The notes: generated by a model not told the origin, from the sequence alone. 64,000 bases of DNA from Cognatilysobacter bugurensis (GCF_014652095.1 NZ_BMYD01000001.1:473466-537465); one strand, 5' to 3'. Shown: positions 7,310 to 17,463, counted from the stretch's first letter. Translations and numbers: made by a program.

Positions 7310-8302
7310 TCAAGGCACCTTGCGATCGATCGTTGTCTCGACCCGTGCGCCCGCCGCGTTGTCGATCGCGACGGGCGCCGATGCGAGATCACCGGGTTGC
7401 GCCGACGCCTGGCCGCTGAGCGACACGCGCGCGAGCACTTCAACGCGCGGAAGCTGCGACAGACGGGCCGTCGGCATCGGGCTGTCGCCGTCGTCGAGCT
7501 GCACGGTCAGCGGGAACGATGCGGCCTCGACGCGTTCCACCGCGACAGGCATGACGGTGCCGGGTGCACGCGCGATGACGAACACCGTGGCGTTGGCGGG
7601 GAGCGACGCTGCGAGCGCCGGTGCGAGCGCGACCTGCACCTCAAGGCCACCGGCAGGCGCCGGGTCGGCCGGGGACAGTGGATCGAGTCCCGCTGCAGCG
7701 CGCGCGGCGTCGATCTGCGGGCGCAACGTCGCAGCAGTGGACGGATCGACGACCGCGAGCAGGGGCTCCCAGGTGCGTGCAGCGTCGGCCGCCTGGCCCG
7801 CCTGCCGCTGCGAGATACCCAGGAACCAACGCGCCCGCTGGTGCGCCGGCTGCAGCTGCAACGCGCGGCGCAGCATGGCGACGGCAGCGTCGTCGAACAG
7901 CCGCTGTGGATGAGCGCGGGCGCGGGTCTCCGCGGCCTCCGTGAGCACCTCGGCATCGGGCGCTCGTTCGATCGCCTCTGCGTATGCTGCGAGCGCTTCG
8001 CGGCTGCGGCCCTCGTTCGCCAGCGCACGCGCGAGAACGCGCCAGCCTTCCGGTTGGTCCGGGTTGCGCTCGAGTTCCAGCTGCAGCTGCGCAATCGCGT
8101 CCGACATCGTGGCCGGTGCGACGCGTTGTGCGGGATCGAGCGCGGCCGGGGTGCCGATCGCGAAATAGAGCAGCGCGGTCGTGCAGGCCAGCATCAGCGT
8201 GACAGCAAGGCCCGGCGCAATGCGTGGCCGCCACAGCGGGCGCGTGACGAACGCGAGAGTTGCCAACACAAGCAGAGCAGAGGCGAGCGCAAATGCCGTC
8301 AT
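7310..8302 (-). CDS. ccmI: Cytochrome c maturation protein CcmI (TPR subunit of haem lyase)
   Basis: The 330-residue product starts with two hydrophobic segments (about residues 2-20 and 33-50). A tetratricopeptide region follows (QPEGWRVLARALANEGRSREALAAYAEA and similar helices), and then a C-terminal periplasmic domain. CcmI presents apocytochrome c to the CcmFH haem lyase. The start at 8302 overlaps the ccmH stop as ATGA; the longer in-frame reading upstream is ccmH in another frame. It is the last gene of the ccm operon. Confidence 0.88.
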   Translation of the reverse strand: MTAFALASALLVLATLAFVTRPLWRPRIAPGLAVTLMLACTTALLYFAIGTPAALDPAQRVAPATMSDAIAQLQLELERNPDQPEGWRVLARALANEGRSREALAAYAEAIERAPDAEVLTEAAETRARAHPQRLFDDAAVAMLRRALQLQPAHQRARWFLGISQRQAGQAADAARTWEPLLAVVDPSTAATLRPQIDAARAAAGLDPLSPADPAPAGGLEVQVALAPALAASLPANATVFVIARAPGTVMPVAVERVEAASFPLTVQLDDGDSPMPTARLSQLPRVEVLARVSLSGQASAQPGDLASAPVAIDNAAGARVETTIDRKVP

Positions 8303-8802
8303 CACCACTCCTGGTCCGTGTCGGCGGCTATATCGGTGCGCGGCGCGCGTCGGCGCACGAGGCCGACGACCACGAGCGCGCCGCCGATCAGCAGCACGGC
8401 CGGCCCGAACCACAGCAGCCATGTGGCCGCGCCGACGCGGGGGCGATACAGCACGAACTCGCCGTATCGCTGCACGAGGTAATCGCGGATTTCCGAATCG
8501 CTTCGGTCGGCGCGGATGAGCTCGAGCACCTCGCGGCGCAGGTCGACGGCGATCTGGGCATTGGAGTCGGCGAGCGACTGGTTCTGGCACATGACGCAGC
8601 GCAGCTCGGCGACGAGCGAGTGGAAGCGCCGGGCTTCGAGTTCGGACTGGAACTGCAGCGGCGCGGGGTCGGTCACGGGCTGGGCGAACACGAGGGTCGG
8701 CAGCAGCGCGCACAGCACAGAGAAAAAGACTGCGCAGGCGAAGGTTCGCGCGCGGAGCCGCGCCTCACCGACGATCCCCATGGCCGACCGCGCGGCCATC
8801 AT
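8302..8802 (-). CDS. ccmH: Cytochrome c-type biogenesis protein CcmH
   Basis: The product has 166 residues. A signal-anchor (about 20-41) leads into a small periplasmic domain with the redox motif LRCVMCQNQSL (Cys69, Cys72), followed by one membrane helix near 125-148. CcmH reduces the CXXCH cysteines of apocytochrome c in the haem lyase complex. It overlaps ccmG upstream and ccmI downstream by 4 bp and 1 bp, as in a tightly coupled operon. This is the short form of CcmH, with the TPR part carried by the separate ccmI gene. Confidence 0.92.
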   Translation of the reverse strand: MMAARSAMGIVGEARLRARTFACAVFFSVLCALLPTLVFAQPVTDPAPLQFQSELEARRFHSLVAELRCVMCQNQSLADSNAQIAVDLRREVLELIRADRSDSEIRDYLVQRYGEFVLYRPRVGAATWLLWFGPAVLLIGGALVVVGLVRRRAPRTDIAADTDQEW

Positions 8803-9341
8803 CGGCGTTCCAGCGCCGCAAGCTGCGGCATCAGTTCGTCACGCACCGTCGCTTCGGTCATTGGGCCCACATGCTTCCAGCGGACGATGCCGTCGCCGTC
8901 GACGAGGAACGTCTCGGGCGCGCCATAGATGCCCCAGTCGATCGCCGACTGCCCTTCCTGATCGGCGAGCACGAGCCAGTACGGGTTGCCGAATTGTTCC
9001 AGCCAACGCAGCGCGTCGGCGGGCTCGTCCTTCCAGTTGTAGCCGATTACGCGGAGCTTGCGCGTTTCGGCGAAGCGCGTGAGCACGGGGTGCTCGTCGC
9101 GGCAGGCCGGGCACCAGCTACCCCAGACGTTGAGCAGGTACGGCTCGCCGCGCAAGGTGGCGTTCGATACCGTCCGCCCCGGCTCGTGGAGCACCGGCAG
9201 CGCGAACGCGGGCGCCGGCTTGCCGACGAGTGGGGAGGGCAGCGCGTCGCGGTTCGGGTTGCGGCTCAGCCATACGCCGGCCGCGAGCAGCGCGGCGAGC
9301 AGGCCGAACACGACGAGCGGCAGCCAGCGCGATCGGGTCAT
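8799..9341 (-). CDS. ccmG: Thiol:disulfide interchange protein CcmG/DsbE
   Basis: This 180-residue membrane-anchored thioredoxin has one N-terminal helix (about 6-25) and the active site WGSWCPACRDEHPVL (Cys77, Cys80). The family's acidic residue region follows, with GAPETFLVDGDG holding the cis-proline loop. It passes reducing power to apocytochrome c or CcmH in the periplasm. The start at 9341 overlaps the ccmF stop by 4 bp. Confidence 0.93.
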   Translation of the reverse strand: MTRSRWLPLVVFGLLAALLAAGVWLSRNPNRDALPSPLVGKPAPAFALPVLHEPGRTVSNATLRGEPYLLNVWGSWCPACRDEHPVLTRFAETRKLRVIGYNWKDEPADALRWLEQFGNPYWLVLADQEGQSAIDWGIYGAPETFLVDGDGIVRWKHVGPMTEATVRDELMPQLAALERR

Positions 9342-11395
9342 CGGTCGGTGTCTCCTGCGGGGCCGCGGGCGGGCGAGGGCGGCGACTGCGATCCGGAGCG
9401 CGTTGCGCGATCGGCTGCCGGGCGTCCCGCGACCGCGTCGGCTGTCGCATCGCGCGCGGTTCCCTCGCGCGTCGTCGGTTCGCGACGGAAACGGCGGTCG
9501 AACGCGGCGACGAGCCCGCCGAGCGTCATCAGCAACGCGCCGATCCAGACCCAGCGCACGAACGGCTTGACGTGCGCACGCACCGCCCACGCCCCGTCAC
9601 CCAGCGGCTCGCCGAGCGCGACGTACAGATCGCCCGTCACTCCACGGTCGATCGCCGCTTCGGTCATGACCTGCCCGCCGCTCGCGTAAGCGCGCTTTTC
9701 GGGATACATGGTGCCGGCGGGGCGACCGTCCTCGAACAGCGTGACGGTGCCGCGGTCGGCGGTGTAGTTCGGCCCCGGCACGCGTGTCACGCCCTCGAAG
9801 CGCAGCGTGCGACCAGCAATCTCGATGCTCTCGCCTGGGCGCACCGCGAGCTCGCGCTGCACGTTGAGGCCTTCGACCAGCAGTGCACCGACCAGGAAGA
9901 TGGCGACGCCGAAGTGCGCAAGCGCCATGCCCAGCATCTCGGCGGTCAGGCGGCCGTTCGCGCGCACACGCGACCACACGAAGCGCAGCGTGCCGCCGGC
10001 CACCCAGACGGCAGCGGCGATGCCTGCCGCCACCTTCCACGGCCCCTGCGGCGCGAGGAAGAACGCGAGCACGCCCGCGCCGAGCGCCAGCACGAACCAC
10101 GGCGCCAGCATCGCAAGCGGCTTCGACGGCTGCTCGCGTTGCCACCGGGTGAGCGGACCGAACGGCAGCAGCAGCACGAGCGGCGCCATCAGCAGCATGA
10201 ACATCAGCGCGAAGTACGGCGGGCCGACCGAGATCTTGCCGAGGTCGAGCGCATCCGCGAGCAGCGGATACAAGGTGCCGAGCAGCACCATCGCACATGC
10301 GGTCGACAGCAGCAGGTTGTTCGCGAGCAGCAGCGTCTCGCGCGAGCTTGCGGCGAAGTGGCTGCGCGGATCCGCCATCTCATCGTCATCGGACGGCGCG
10401 CGCAGCGCGTACAGCAGAAGCGAGCCGCCGACCACGATGCCGAGGAAGATGAGCACGAACAGACCGCGCGACGGATCCGCCGCGAACGCGTGCACGCTCG
10501 TGAGCACGCCCGACCGCACGAGGAAGGTGCCGAGCAGCGAGAGCGAGAACGTCGCGATCGCGAGCAGCAGCGTCCAGCCGCGGAAACTGCCGCGCTTTTC
10601 TGTCACCGCCTGCGAGTGCAGCAGTGCCGCCCCGACGAGCCACGGCATGAAGCTCGCGTTTTCGACCGGGTCCCAGAACCACCAGCCGCCCCAGCCAAGC
10701 TCGTAGTACGCCCACCACGACCCGAGTGCGATGCCGAACGTCAGGAACGCCCAAGCGACGTTCGTCCACGGCCGCGTCCAGCGCAGCCAGCGTGCGTCGA
10801 TGCGACCGTCGAGCAGCGCCGCGATCGCAAACGCGAACGGCACCGAGAAGCCCACGTAGCCGAGGTACAGCATCGGCGGGTGGATGATCATCCCCGGGTC
10901 CTGCAGCAGGGGATTGAGGTCGCGCCCTTCGGCGGCAGCTGGGAGCAGCCGCTCGAACGGGTTGCTCGTGAAGATCAGGAACGCGAGGAACCCCACGCTC
11001 ACGATGCCCATGACGCCGAGCACCCGGGCGATCACCGTCGCGGGCAACCGCTGCGAGAACCGCGCAACAGCGCCGGTCCACAGCGCGAGGATCAGGGCCC
11101 ACAGCAGCAACGAACCCTCGTGCGCGCCCCAGACCGCCGTGTAGCGGTAGACGACAGGCAGCAGTGAGTTGCTGTTGTCGGCCACGTAGCGCAGCGAGAA
11201 ATCCTGCGAAACGAAGCCCCAGGTCAGGATCACGAACGCAAGCGCGACGAGGCCGAGCTGGGCATACGCCGCCGGCCGCGCGATGGCCATCCACGGGGCG
11301 ATGCCGCGCTGGGCGCCGATGAGAGGCAACGCAGACTGCAGCGCAGCAATCAGCAGCGCGAGGGCGAGGGCAACCTGGCCAAGTTCGGGCAGCAC
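9338..11395 (-). CDS. ccmF: Haem lyase subunit CcmF
   Basis: The 685-residue polytopic membrane protein carries the haem-handling tryptophan-rich motif GWGGWWFWDPVENASFMPW and a later HPP segment (IIHPPMLYLGYVG), both typical of CcmF. Hydrophobic helices run through most of its length, with a large periplasmic loop near 500-600 (RPGESIEIAGRTL). The last 50 residues are a polar, Arg/Ala/Pro-rich tail. With CcmH and CcmI it forms the haem lyase that attaches haem to apocytochrome c. A 173-bp gap separates it from ccmE, so an internal promoter is possible. Confidence 0.95.
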   Translation of the reverse strand: MLPELGQVALALALLIAALQSALPLIGAQRGIAPWMAIARPAAYAQLGLVALAFVILTWGFVSQDFSLRYVADNSNSLLPVVYRYTAVWGAHEGSLLLWALILALWTGAVARFSQRLPATVIARVLGVMGIVSVGFLAFLIFTSNPFERLLPAAAEGRDLNPLLQDPGMIIHPPMLYLGYVGFSVPFAFAIAALLDGRIDARWLRWTRPWTNVAWAFLTFGIALGSWWAYYELGWGGWWFWDPVENASFMPWLVGAALLHSQAVTEKRGSFRGWTLLLAIATFSLSLLGTFLVRSGVLTSVHAFAADPSRGLFVLIFLGIVVGGSLLLYALRAPSDDDEMADPRSHFAASSRETLLLANNLLLSTACAMVLLGTLYPLLADALDLGKISVGPPYFALMFMLLMAPLVLLLPFGPLTRWQREQPSKPLAMLAPWFVLALGAGVLAFFLAPQGPWKVAAGIAAAVWVAGGTLRFVWSRVRANGRLTAEMLGMALAHFGVAIFLVGALLVEGLNVQRELAVRPGESIEIAGRTLRFEGVTRVPGPNYTADRGTVTLFEDGRPAGTMYPEKRAYASGGQVMTEAAIDRGVTGDLYVALGEPLGDGAWAVRAHVKPFVRWVWIGALLMTLGGLVAAFDRRFRREPTTREGTARDATADAVAGRPAADRATRSGSQSPPSPARGPAGDTDR

Positions 11396-11568
11396 GGGCG
11401 GTTATCCGGCGCGACGCGGTGTGCGGCGCGTGTTCGGCGAACGCGGCGCCGGCGCGGGAATCGGCGCTCCGAGCGAAGCGATCGGACCTCCGCAGCCGCA
11501 CGGGACCGCGGGCAGGCGCGCGGCGTCCACCGGCGCGGCGGGCGCCGGCCGGTTCGTGCGGGCGCGCG

Positions 11569-12060
11569 TCACGGCGCCGCCGGCGATGTCGGCTGCGCCG
11601 AAGCGCCGCCGGCAGCGGGCGCCTGCACGTCGTGTTTCTTGTGCGCGATTCCCATCTTGTCGGCGACTTCCTTCGGCATGTAGGTCTCGTCGTGCTTGGC
11701 GAGCACTTCTTCCGCGACGAAGCGCCCGTCGACGACGCGGCCGGTCGCGATCACCGCCTGCTTCTCGCGGAACAGGTCCGGCAGGATGCCCGTGTAGCTC
11801 ACCGGCATGCGGGCATCGCCGTCGGTGACTTCGAAGCGCGCCTCGAGCGAGCCCGGCGTCCGCTTGAACGAATCAGCGGCGACCATGCCCCCGAGACGGA
11901 AACGCGCGTGCTCGCCGGCGTCGCCGCGCAGCACCTCGCTCGGCGTGTAGAGGTAGGCGACGTTGCGCTGCAGGGCCATGGCCACGAGCGAGGCGGCCAG
12001 GCTGGCAGCCGCGACAAGCGCGACGATCCACATCAGGCGGCGGCGGCGGACGGGGTTCAT
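11569..12060 (-). CDS. ccmE: Haem chaperone CcmE
   Basis: The product has 163 residues. One N-terminal anchor (about 10-28) precedes an OB-fold periplasmic domain with the haem-binding motif [11 protein letters not shown] (His123 forms the covalent bond to haem; Tyr127 is conserved). CcmE carries haem from CcmC to CcmF. The Ala/Pro-rich end is variable in this family. Its ATG overlaps the ccmD stop (ATGA-type overlap). Confidence 0.95.
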   Translation of the reverse strand: MNPVRRRRLMWIVALVAAASLAASLVAMALQRNVAYLYTPSEVLRGDAGEHARFRLGGMVAADSFKRTPGSLEARFEVTDGDARMPVSYTGILPDLFREKQAVIATGRVVDGRFVAEEVLAKHDETYMPKEVADKMGIAHKKHDVQAPAAGGASAQPTSPAAP

Positions 12061-12221
12061 CGACTCAGTTCTCCGGAAACAGGGCGCGGGGCCTCGCGTG
12101 CGGCGCGGCGGCGCGCGGCGCGAAGTTCGCGGTGGATCTGCAGGCGCGCGGCGACGAAGTCCCAGCCGAGCACGATGACGAACACGGCGTACGCCGCGAC
12201 GACGTAATCCTGATAGCTCAT
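12057..12221 (-). CDS. ccmD: Haem exporter protein CcmD
   Basis: This 54-residue product has one membrane helix ([20 protein letters not shown]) and then a strongly basic helix ([13 protein letters not shown]), the usual CcmD plan. CcmD helps release holo-CcmE from the CcmABC complex. It is too short for easy sequence matching, so the call leans on its position between ccmC and ccmE, with 4-bp and 3-bp overlaps. Confidence 0.88.
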   Translation of the reverse strand: MSYQDYVVAAYAVFVIVLGWDFVAARLQIHRELRAARRRAAREAPRPVSGELSR

Positions 12222-12970
12222 GCGCGTCCCCCATGCGCCAGCTCCGCGACCCAACGCTTGCCGGACTCGCGGCGAAGGTTGTCGGCACGCGCACGTGCGA
12301 GCAACGTGCCGACGAACCAGAGCTTCGTGCCGACCACCACCCACACCAGCGGCGCGACCATGCTCTCGTCCATCGACGACGAGCCGAACAGGCGGATCGT
12401 CTGACCTTGGTGCAGCGAGTTCCACCACACCACCGAGTACCGGATGATCGGCAGCAGCACTACACCGACGATCGCGAGCAGGCCAGCCGCGCGTGCGGCG
12501 GCGCGGCGGTCGTCGATCGCGTGATACAGGCCGCTCACGCCGAGGTACAGGAACAGCAGGATCAGCTCCGTGGTCAGGCGCGGGTCCCAGTCCCACCACG
12601 TGCCCCACATCGGCTTGCCCCAGATCGAGCCGGTCGCGAGCGTGATCAGCGTGAAGCCCGCGCCGATCGGCGCGCAGGCCATCGCGAGGATCTCGCAGAG
12701 CTTGATCCGCCAGACGAGCGCGACCGCAGAGTAGAACGCCATCAGCCCGAACACGAACAGGCTCATCCAGGCCGACGGCACGTGGATGTAGAGGATGCGG
12801 AAGCTGTCGCCCTGCTGGTAATCCGCCGGCACCTGGAACAGGGCGCCGTACAGCCCGATCGCGATGACGAGCACGCCGAGGCCGTAGCCCCACGGGGCCC
12901 AGCGCGCGGCGAAGCGGTCGAAGGTCGGCGGCGAGCCGAGTTGATGGAACCAAAGCAGGATCGGATTCAT
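12218..12970 (-). CDS. ccmC: Haem exporter subunit CcmC
   Basis: The 250-residue product has six hydrophobic helices and the WWD haem-handling motif [16 protein letters not shown], plus the conserved [12 protein letters not shown] histidine. CcmC loads haem onto CcmE. Length and motifs are standard. It overlaps ccmD by 4 bp and follows ccmB after a 102-bp gap. Confidence 0.94.
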   Translation of the reverse strand: MNPILLWFHQLGSPPTFDRFAARWAPWGYGLGVLVIAIGLYGALFQVPADYQQGDSFRILYIHVPSAWMSLFVFGLMAFYSAVALVWRIKLCEILAMACAPIGAGFTLITLATGSIWGKPMWGTWWDWDPRLTTELILLFLYLGVSGLYHAIDDRRAAARAAGLLAIVGVVLLPIIRYSVVWWNSLHQGQTIRLFGSSSMDESMVAPLVWVVVGTKLWFVGTLLARARADNLRRESGKRWVAELAHGGRA

Positions 12971-13072
12971 GTGTCGGTCTGGCCCGCCTCACGGCGCAGG
13001 CCCCGGGCAGGGCTATTGTCGCGCGCCGACAGTCGGCCGCGGTTTGATCGGGCGCAAGAAACGGCGTCCGGT

Positions 13073-13768
13073 TCAGGTCAATGCAATTCGGATGGCAGCA
13101 GCAGCGGCGAGTGGGGCGAGCACCACGGCGAGTACGAGTCCCGCGCCGAGCAGCAGCAGTGCGCCGCCCGGATCCAATCCCTGGGCTGCCGCCGCCACGC
13201 TGCCCGCGCCGAACACCAGGACCGGCACGTACAGCGGCAGCGCAAGCAGGGCGACGAGAATACCAGAGCGCCTCATGCCGACGGTCAGTGCGGCGACGAC
13301 CGCGCCGAGCAGGCTCAACAGAGGCGTCCCCAGTGCGAGCGACGCCAGCAGCACCGGCAGCTGATCGCGCGGCAGGTGAAGCAGCTCGCCTAGCGCCGGG
13401 GTGGCGACGAGCAGCGGCAGGGCCGTGGTGGCCCAGTGCATGAACGTTCTCACCGCGACGAGCCAAGCCAGTGGCACGGGCGCGAGCATCCACTGCTCGA
13501 GCGAGCCGTCCTCTGCGTCGCCGCGGAACAGCGTGTCGAGGGCCAGCAGGCCCGCGAGCAGCACGGCCACCCAGAGCACCGCCGGGGCGACGGACGCGAG
13601 CCGCGCCTTCTCGCCGCCGAGCGCGAGCGCGAACAAGACCACGACGAGCAGCGCGAACAGCGCGGGCTGCAGTGCGTCGCCCCGCCGGCGCCACAGCAGG
13701 CGGAGGTCGCGCGTCATCAGCGCGCGCGCGGCGCCGGTCAGGCTGGGCAGGGCAGAGGCGGCATTCAT
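13073..13768 (-). CDS. ccmB: Haem exporter permease CcmB
   Basis: The 231-residue product consists of about six membrane helices and includes the family signature around [17 protein letters not shown] near residue 80. It is the membrane partner of the ATPase CcmA; the complex drives release of holo-CcmE. The start at 13768 overlaps the ccmA stop by 4 bp and gives the usual short N-terminus before [12 protein letters not shown]. Confidence 0.93.
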   Translation of the reverse strand: MNAASALPSLTGAARALMTRDLRLLWRRRGDALQPALFALLVVVLFALALGGEKARLASVAPAVLWVAVLLAGLLALDTLFRGDAEDGSLEQWMLAPVPLAWLVAVRTFMHWATTALPLLVATPALGELLHLPRDQLPVLLASLALGTPLLSLLGAVVAALTVGMRRSGILVALLALPLYVPVLVFGAGSVAAAAQGLDPGGALLLLGAGLVLAVVLAPLAAAAAIRIALT

Positions 13769-14406
13769 GCGGCTTTTTCCAGCACGAGCATCCGCGTGCG
13801 CACCGGGGGCGCCGCATACGCGCCGTGCGTGGTCACGAGCGCCGCACCGCCGCTGCGAAGATGCGCCTGCACCATGCGGTTCACGAGTTCGATGCCTTCG
13901 AGATCGAGGTTCGCGTATGGCTCGTCGAGGAGCCACAGCGGCGCCGGAGAGAGCCACAGCCGCGCGAGCGACAGGCGCTTTTTCTGGCCCGCCGAGAGCT
14001 GGCGGGCGAGGGCGTCTTCGTAGCCGGCAAGACCGACGATCGCGAGCGCGGCCTCGGCGCTCTGGGCGCGGCGTCGACCTTGGAGGCCGGTCAGGAAGTC
14101 GAGGTTCTCCAGCGCGCCCAGATCAGCCTTGAGACCCGGTAGATGGCTGAGATAGGCGATCGCCCGCGAGCGGTCGGCCGCACGCGCGCGCCGTCCGTCG
14201 ATATCAATCTCGCCGGCATCCGCGCGCAGCAGCCCTGCCAGAACACGTAGCAACGTGGTCTTACCCGCGCCGTTCCCGCCTTGCACGAGCAGGGCTTCTC
14301 CCGCGTCGACACTGAAGTCGAGCGGACCGAACACCGGTTCATCGTTGCGCAGGAAACGCAGGCCGCGTGCTTGCAGCAGCGGCGGAGCAGAGTGTGAAGT
14401 GTCCAT
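13765..14406 (-). CDS. ccmA: Cytochrome c maturation ATPase CcmA
   Basis: The 213-residue ABC ATPase shows Walker [10 protein letters not shown], the signature [14 protein letters not shown], and Walker [13 protein letters not shown] with the downstream switch histidine in TTHG. The modified signature LSAGQ is normal for CcmA. It powers the CcmABCD complex. It is the first of the nine ccm genes, starting 36 bp after the DUF3293 gene, so the two may share a transcript. Confidence 0.94.
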   Translation of the reverse strand: MDTSHSAPPLLQARGLRFLRNDEPVFGPLDFSVDAGEALLVQGGNGAGKTTLLRVLAGLLRADAGEIDIDGRRARAADRSRAIAYLSHLPGLKADLGALENLDFLTGLQGRRRAQSAEAALAIVGLAGYEDALARQLSAGQKKRLSLARLWLSPAPLWLLDEPYANLDLEGIELVNRMVQAHLRSGGAALVTTHGAYAAPPVRTRMLVLEKAA

Positions 14407-14442
14407 CGGCGCGACGCGGGCGGCCGGCGCGGCCGCGGGCCG

Positions 14443-14907
14443 TCATTCTACCCAGTCGACCCAGCGCAGCCCCGCCGTGCTTGCCGGACGCGGCACCACC
14501 ATCCGCAGGTGCACGGGCTCGCCGTGCATCCAGCTCAGGGTCCCGGCCTGCCCGAACTCGCGCGCCAGCGCGTCGAGCGTTTCCAGCGACAGCCCGTGCG
14601 CGAGCCAGCCCGGCTCGTACCAGCCGCCGTCCGACGCCTCGGCCCATGCGCCAACCCGCGCAACGCCGGCCTCGTCGAGGCGCGCGCGCAGCGCCTCGTC
14701 GGCGCGGTCGTTCGCCTTACGCGATTGCGGTTGCGACGCCGGGTTCCAGGCGGTGAGAAACGCATACCGCTCGCTCGGCCAGGCGCGTTCGAGTTCGACC
14801 GCGGGCACGCCCACGTGCAATGCGATCGGTTGGCCCTGCACGGTCGCGCCGTAGCGGGCGGCCGCGTACGTGCGGGCGAGTTCGAGGGTGTCGACGATGG
14901 CGTGCAT
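14443..14907 (-). CDS. DUF3293 family protein
   Basis: This 154-residue soluble protein is recognised by its central motif FLTAWNPASQ followed by NDRADEALRARL, typical of DUF3293. A second conserved patch, GWYEPGWLAHGLSLE, lies near the middle. The family has no established role. The gene is head-to-head with the aminotransferase and directly upstream of ccmA, but a link to cytochrome maturation is not implied by the sequence. Confidence 0.75.
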   Translation of the reverse strand: MHAIVDTLELARTYAAARYGATVQGQPIALHVGVPAVELERAWPSERYAFLTAWNPASQPQSRKANDRADEALRARLDEAGVARVGAWAEASDGGWYEPGWLAHGLSLETLDALAREFGQAGTLSWMHGEPVHLRMVVPRPASTAGLRWVDWVE

Positions 14908-15007
14908 GACGGCAGTGTCCCGAGCCGCCGCGTTGTGTGCAACCGCTTCGCGCCCGCTCTCGCGTTCGCGTCTTAAACTCGACGCCCTGCCCATGACCGG
15001 ACGCGCG

Positions 15008-16162
15008 ATGACGCCCACGCCCGACACCAAGCTGCCGAAAGTCGGCACCACGATCTTCACCGTGATGTCCCAGCTCGCGATCGAGCACGGCGCCGTCAAC
15101 CTGGGACAGGGATTTCCCGATTTCGACGTGCCTGCGCGGCTCGTCGACGCGCTCGCCCGCGCAATGCGCGAAGGCCGCAATCAGTACTCGCCGATGACGG
15201 GAGTGCCGGCGCTTCGCCAGGCGATCGCCGAAAAGACCGAGCGTTGCTACGGCTGGCGGCCGGACGCGGAGTCGGAGATCACGGTCACGTCGGGCGCGAG
15301 CGAAGCGATCTTCGATGCCGTCCACGCCGTGGTGCGGCCCGGCGACGAAGTCATCGTGCTCGACCCCTGTTACGACTGCTATGAGCCGGCGATCGAACTG
15401 GCCGGTGGCGTTGCGGTGCACGTGCCGCTCGATCCGCGTACGTTCGCGCCCGACTGGGACGCCGTCCGCCGCGCGATCACGCCGCGCACGCGCATGCTCA
15501 TGACGAACACGCCGCACAACCCGTCCGGCGCGATGCTCGACGAGAGCGACGTGCGTGCACTGATCGACCTGCTCGAAGGCACGGATATCTACCTGTTGTC
15601 CGATGAGGTCTATGAGCACATCGTGTTCGACGGACGGCGCCACGAATCGGCGCTGCGCTACGCCGAACTTCGCGAGCGTGCGTTCGTTGTGTCGAGCTTC
15701 GGCAAGACGTATCACTGCACGGGCTGGAAGGTGGGCTACTGCATCGCGCCGCCGGCGCTGAGCGCCGAGTTCCGCAAGGTCCATCAATACAACACGTTCT
15801 GCACGTTCACCCCGGCCCAGTTCGCGTTCGCCGAGATGATCGAAGCCGAGCCCGAGCACTACGAACAACTCGGCGCGTTTTACGAAACCAAGCGGGATCG
15901 CTTCCGCGAACAGCTGTTGACGACCAAGCTCCAGCCGCTGCCGGTGCCCGGCGGCTACTTCCAGCTCGTCGACTACTCGGCCGTCAGCGACCTCGATGAC
16001 GCGGCGTTCTGCCGCTGGCTTACGACCGAAAAGGGCGTCGTCGCGATCCCGCTGTCGCCGTTCTACGGCACGCCGCCAGTCGGCCAACGCCTGGCGCGGC
16101 TGTGCTTCGCAAAGAACGAGGCAACGCTCGACGCGGCAATCGAACGCCTCCGCATGCTCTAA
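15008..16162 (+). CDS. Methionine aminotransferase, YbdL-like (PLP-dependent, fold type I)
   Basis: The 384-residue product has the class I aminotransferase core: NPHNPSG-type TPHNPSGAM, SDEVYEHIVFDG, and the PLP lysine Lys233 in SSFGKTYHCTGWK. The N-terminus KLPKVGTTIFTVMSQLA is typical of the YbdL subgroup, which transaminates methionine and aromatic residues with 2-keto acids. The ATG at 15008 was preferred; one at 14993 is also in frame. The omega-amidase gene follows after 70 bp. In other organisms this pair converts 4-methylthio-2-oxobutanoate or glutamine-derived 2-oxoglutaramate, the last steps of methionine salvage, and that is the inferred role here. Confidence 0.88.
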   Translation: MTPTPDTKLPKVGTTIFTVMSQLAIEHGAVNLGQGFPDFDVPARLVDALARAMREGRNQYSPMTGVPALRQAIAEKTERCYGWRPDAESEITVTSGASEAIFDAVHAVVRPGDEVIVLDPCYDCYEPAIELAGGVAVHVPLDPRTFAPDWDAVRRAITPRTRMLMTNTPHNPSGAMLDESDVRALIDLLEGTDIYLLSDEVYEHIVFDGRRHESALRYAELRERAFVVSSFGKTYHCTGWKVGYCIAPPALSAEFRKVHQYNTFCTFTPAQFAFAEMIEAEPEHYEQLGAFYETKRDRFREQLLTTKLQPLPVPGGYFQLVDYSAVSDLDDAAFCRWLTTEKGVVAIPLSPFYGTPPVGQRLARLCFAKNEATLDAAIERLRML

Positions 16163-16232
16163 CGGCGGAACGCGAGTCTTCAGACATCCACCAAGCCACG
16201 CCAGCGCCCACGCCGGGCCGACAGGACCGACC

Positions 16233-17030
16233 ATGCAGAACCTGCGCATCTCCCTCGTCCAGGGCAACACCCGCTGGCACGACCCGGCCGGCAATCGCGA
16301 GTACTACGGCGATCTCATTGCACCGCTGCACGACATCACCGATCTCGTCATCCTGCCGGAGACGTTCACGAGCGGCTTCTCGAACGACGCGATCGAGCAT
16401 GCCGAGACGATGGACGGGCCTACGGTGGCCTGGATGCGGGAGCAGGCCGCGAAACTCGGCGCTGCGTTGACGGGCAGCGTGCAGCTGCGCGTCGACGGCA
16501 AGGTCTTCAATCGCCTTCTGTTCGTGACCCCGGATGGCGAGCTGCAGACCTACGACAAGCGCCACCTCTTCCGCTACGCGAACGAGCACGAGCGGTACGC
16601 GGCTGGGCGCGATCGGCTGACCGTGGAGTGGAAAGGGTGGCGCATCTGCCCGCTGGTCTGTTACGACCTGCGTTTCCCGGTGTTTTCGCGCAACCGCTTC
16701 AATGTCGAACGCGAGAACGCGCTGGATTACGACCTGCTCATCTACGTCGCAAACTGGCCGTCGGTGCGCAATTACCCGTGGAAGACGCTGCTGCGCGCGC
16801 GCGCGATCGAGAACCTCTCGTACGTGGCCGGCGTCAATCGCGTCGCCACCGACGGCAATGGCCATTCCTATGCGGGCGAGAGTGCGGTCATCGATTACGC
16901 AGGGCAGGCGATCAGCGAGTGCGGTGAGCACGAGGTCGTGACGACGACAACGCTGCTGGCCGCCGAGCTCAAGGCGTTCCGCGATCGCTTCCCCGCGATG
17001 CTGGACGCGGACCGCTTCACGCTCGAGTGA
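16233..17030 (+). CDS. Omega-amidase (carbon-nitrogen hydrolase, YafV/Nit2-like)
   Basis: The 265-residue nitrilase-superfamily enzyme keeps the catalytic triad Glu43 (LPETFTSGF), Lys109 (TYDKRHLF) and Cys143 (PLVCYDLRFPVF). It is predicted to hydrolyse 2-oxoglutaramate or 2-oxosuccinamate to the keto acid and ammonia, pulling glutamine-dependent transaminations forward. Its position behind the methionine aminotransferase gene supports this. Start ATG at 16233 follows the sequence ACAGGACC, a modest ribosome site. Confidence 0.9.
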   Translation: MQNLRISLVQGNTRWHDPAGNREYYGDLIAPLHDITDLVILPETFTSGFSNDAIEHAETMDGPTVAWMREQAAKLGAALTGSVQLRVDGKVFNRLLFVTPDGELQTYDKRHLFRYANEHERYAAGRDRLTVEWKGWRICPLVCYDLRFPVFSRNRFNVERENALDYDLLIYVANWPSVRNYPWKTLLRARAIENLSYVAGVNRVATDGNGHSYAGESAVIDYAGQAISECGEHEVVTTTTLLAAELKAFRDRFPAMLDADRFTLE

Positions 17031-17107
17031 GCGCAGCGCCGCTGCGATGGCGCGACCGTCACCGCGCTGCACCTACGCTGCGGCCCGCCTTTGCTCAGGA
17101 GCGCCGC

Positions 17108-17440
17108 ATGCCAATGACCCGCGATTACGCCGCTACGGAACCCGCGCGCGAGGAGGTCGACGCGCTCGACGGGCCGACGCTGCTCGAATTCGGCGCCTCG
17201 TGGTGCGGGCACTGCATCGCGGCGCAGCCGCTGCTCGAGCGCACGTTGGGTCTGCATCCACAGGTTCGGCACATCAAGATCGAGGACGGACGCGGGCGCC
17301 CGCTCGGGCGTTCGTACCGGGTGAAGCTGTGGCCGACGCTGGTGTTCCTGCGCGACGGGGAAGAAGTTGCGCGCCTCGTTCGGCCGACGGACTCCGGCGC
17401 CATTGCCGAAGCGCTCGGCCAGATCGACCCGCAAACCTGA
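17108..17440 (+). CDS. Thioredoxin family protein
   Basis: The 110-residue thioredoxin-fold protein has the active site ASWCGHCIAAQ (Cys33, Cys36) and the cis-proline loop KLWPTLVFLRDG. The CGHC dipeptide differs from the CGPC of classical thioredoxin and resembles disulfide isomerases and ErpA-type thioredoxin-like proteins. No signal peptide is visible, so it should act in the cytoplasm. An alternative start six bases downstream (MTRDY) cannot be excluded. Confidence 0.85.
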   Translation: MPMTRDYAATEPAREEVDALDGPTLLEFGASWCGHCIAAQPLLERTLGLHPQVRHIKIEDGRGRPLGRSYRVKLWPTLVFLRDGEEVARLVRPTDSGAIAEALGQIDPQT

Positions 17441-17463
17441 CGCAGCCGACGCGGCTCAAACAC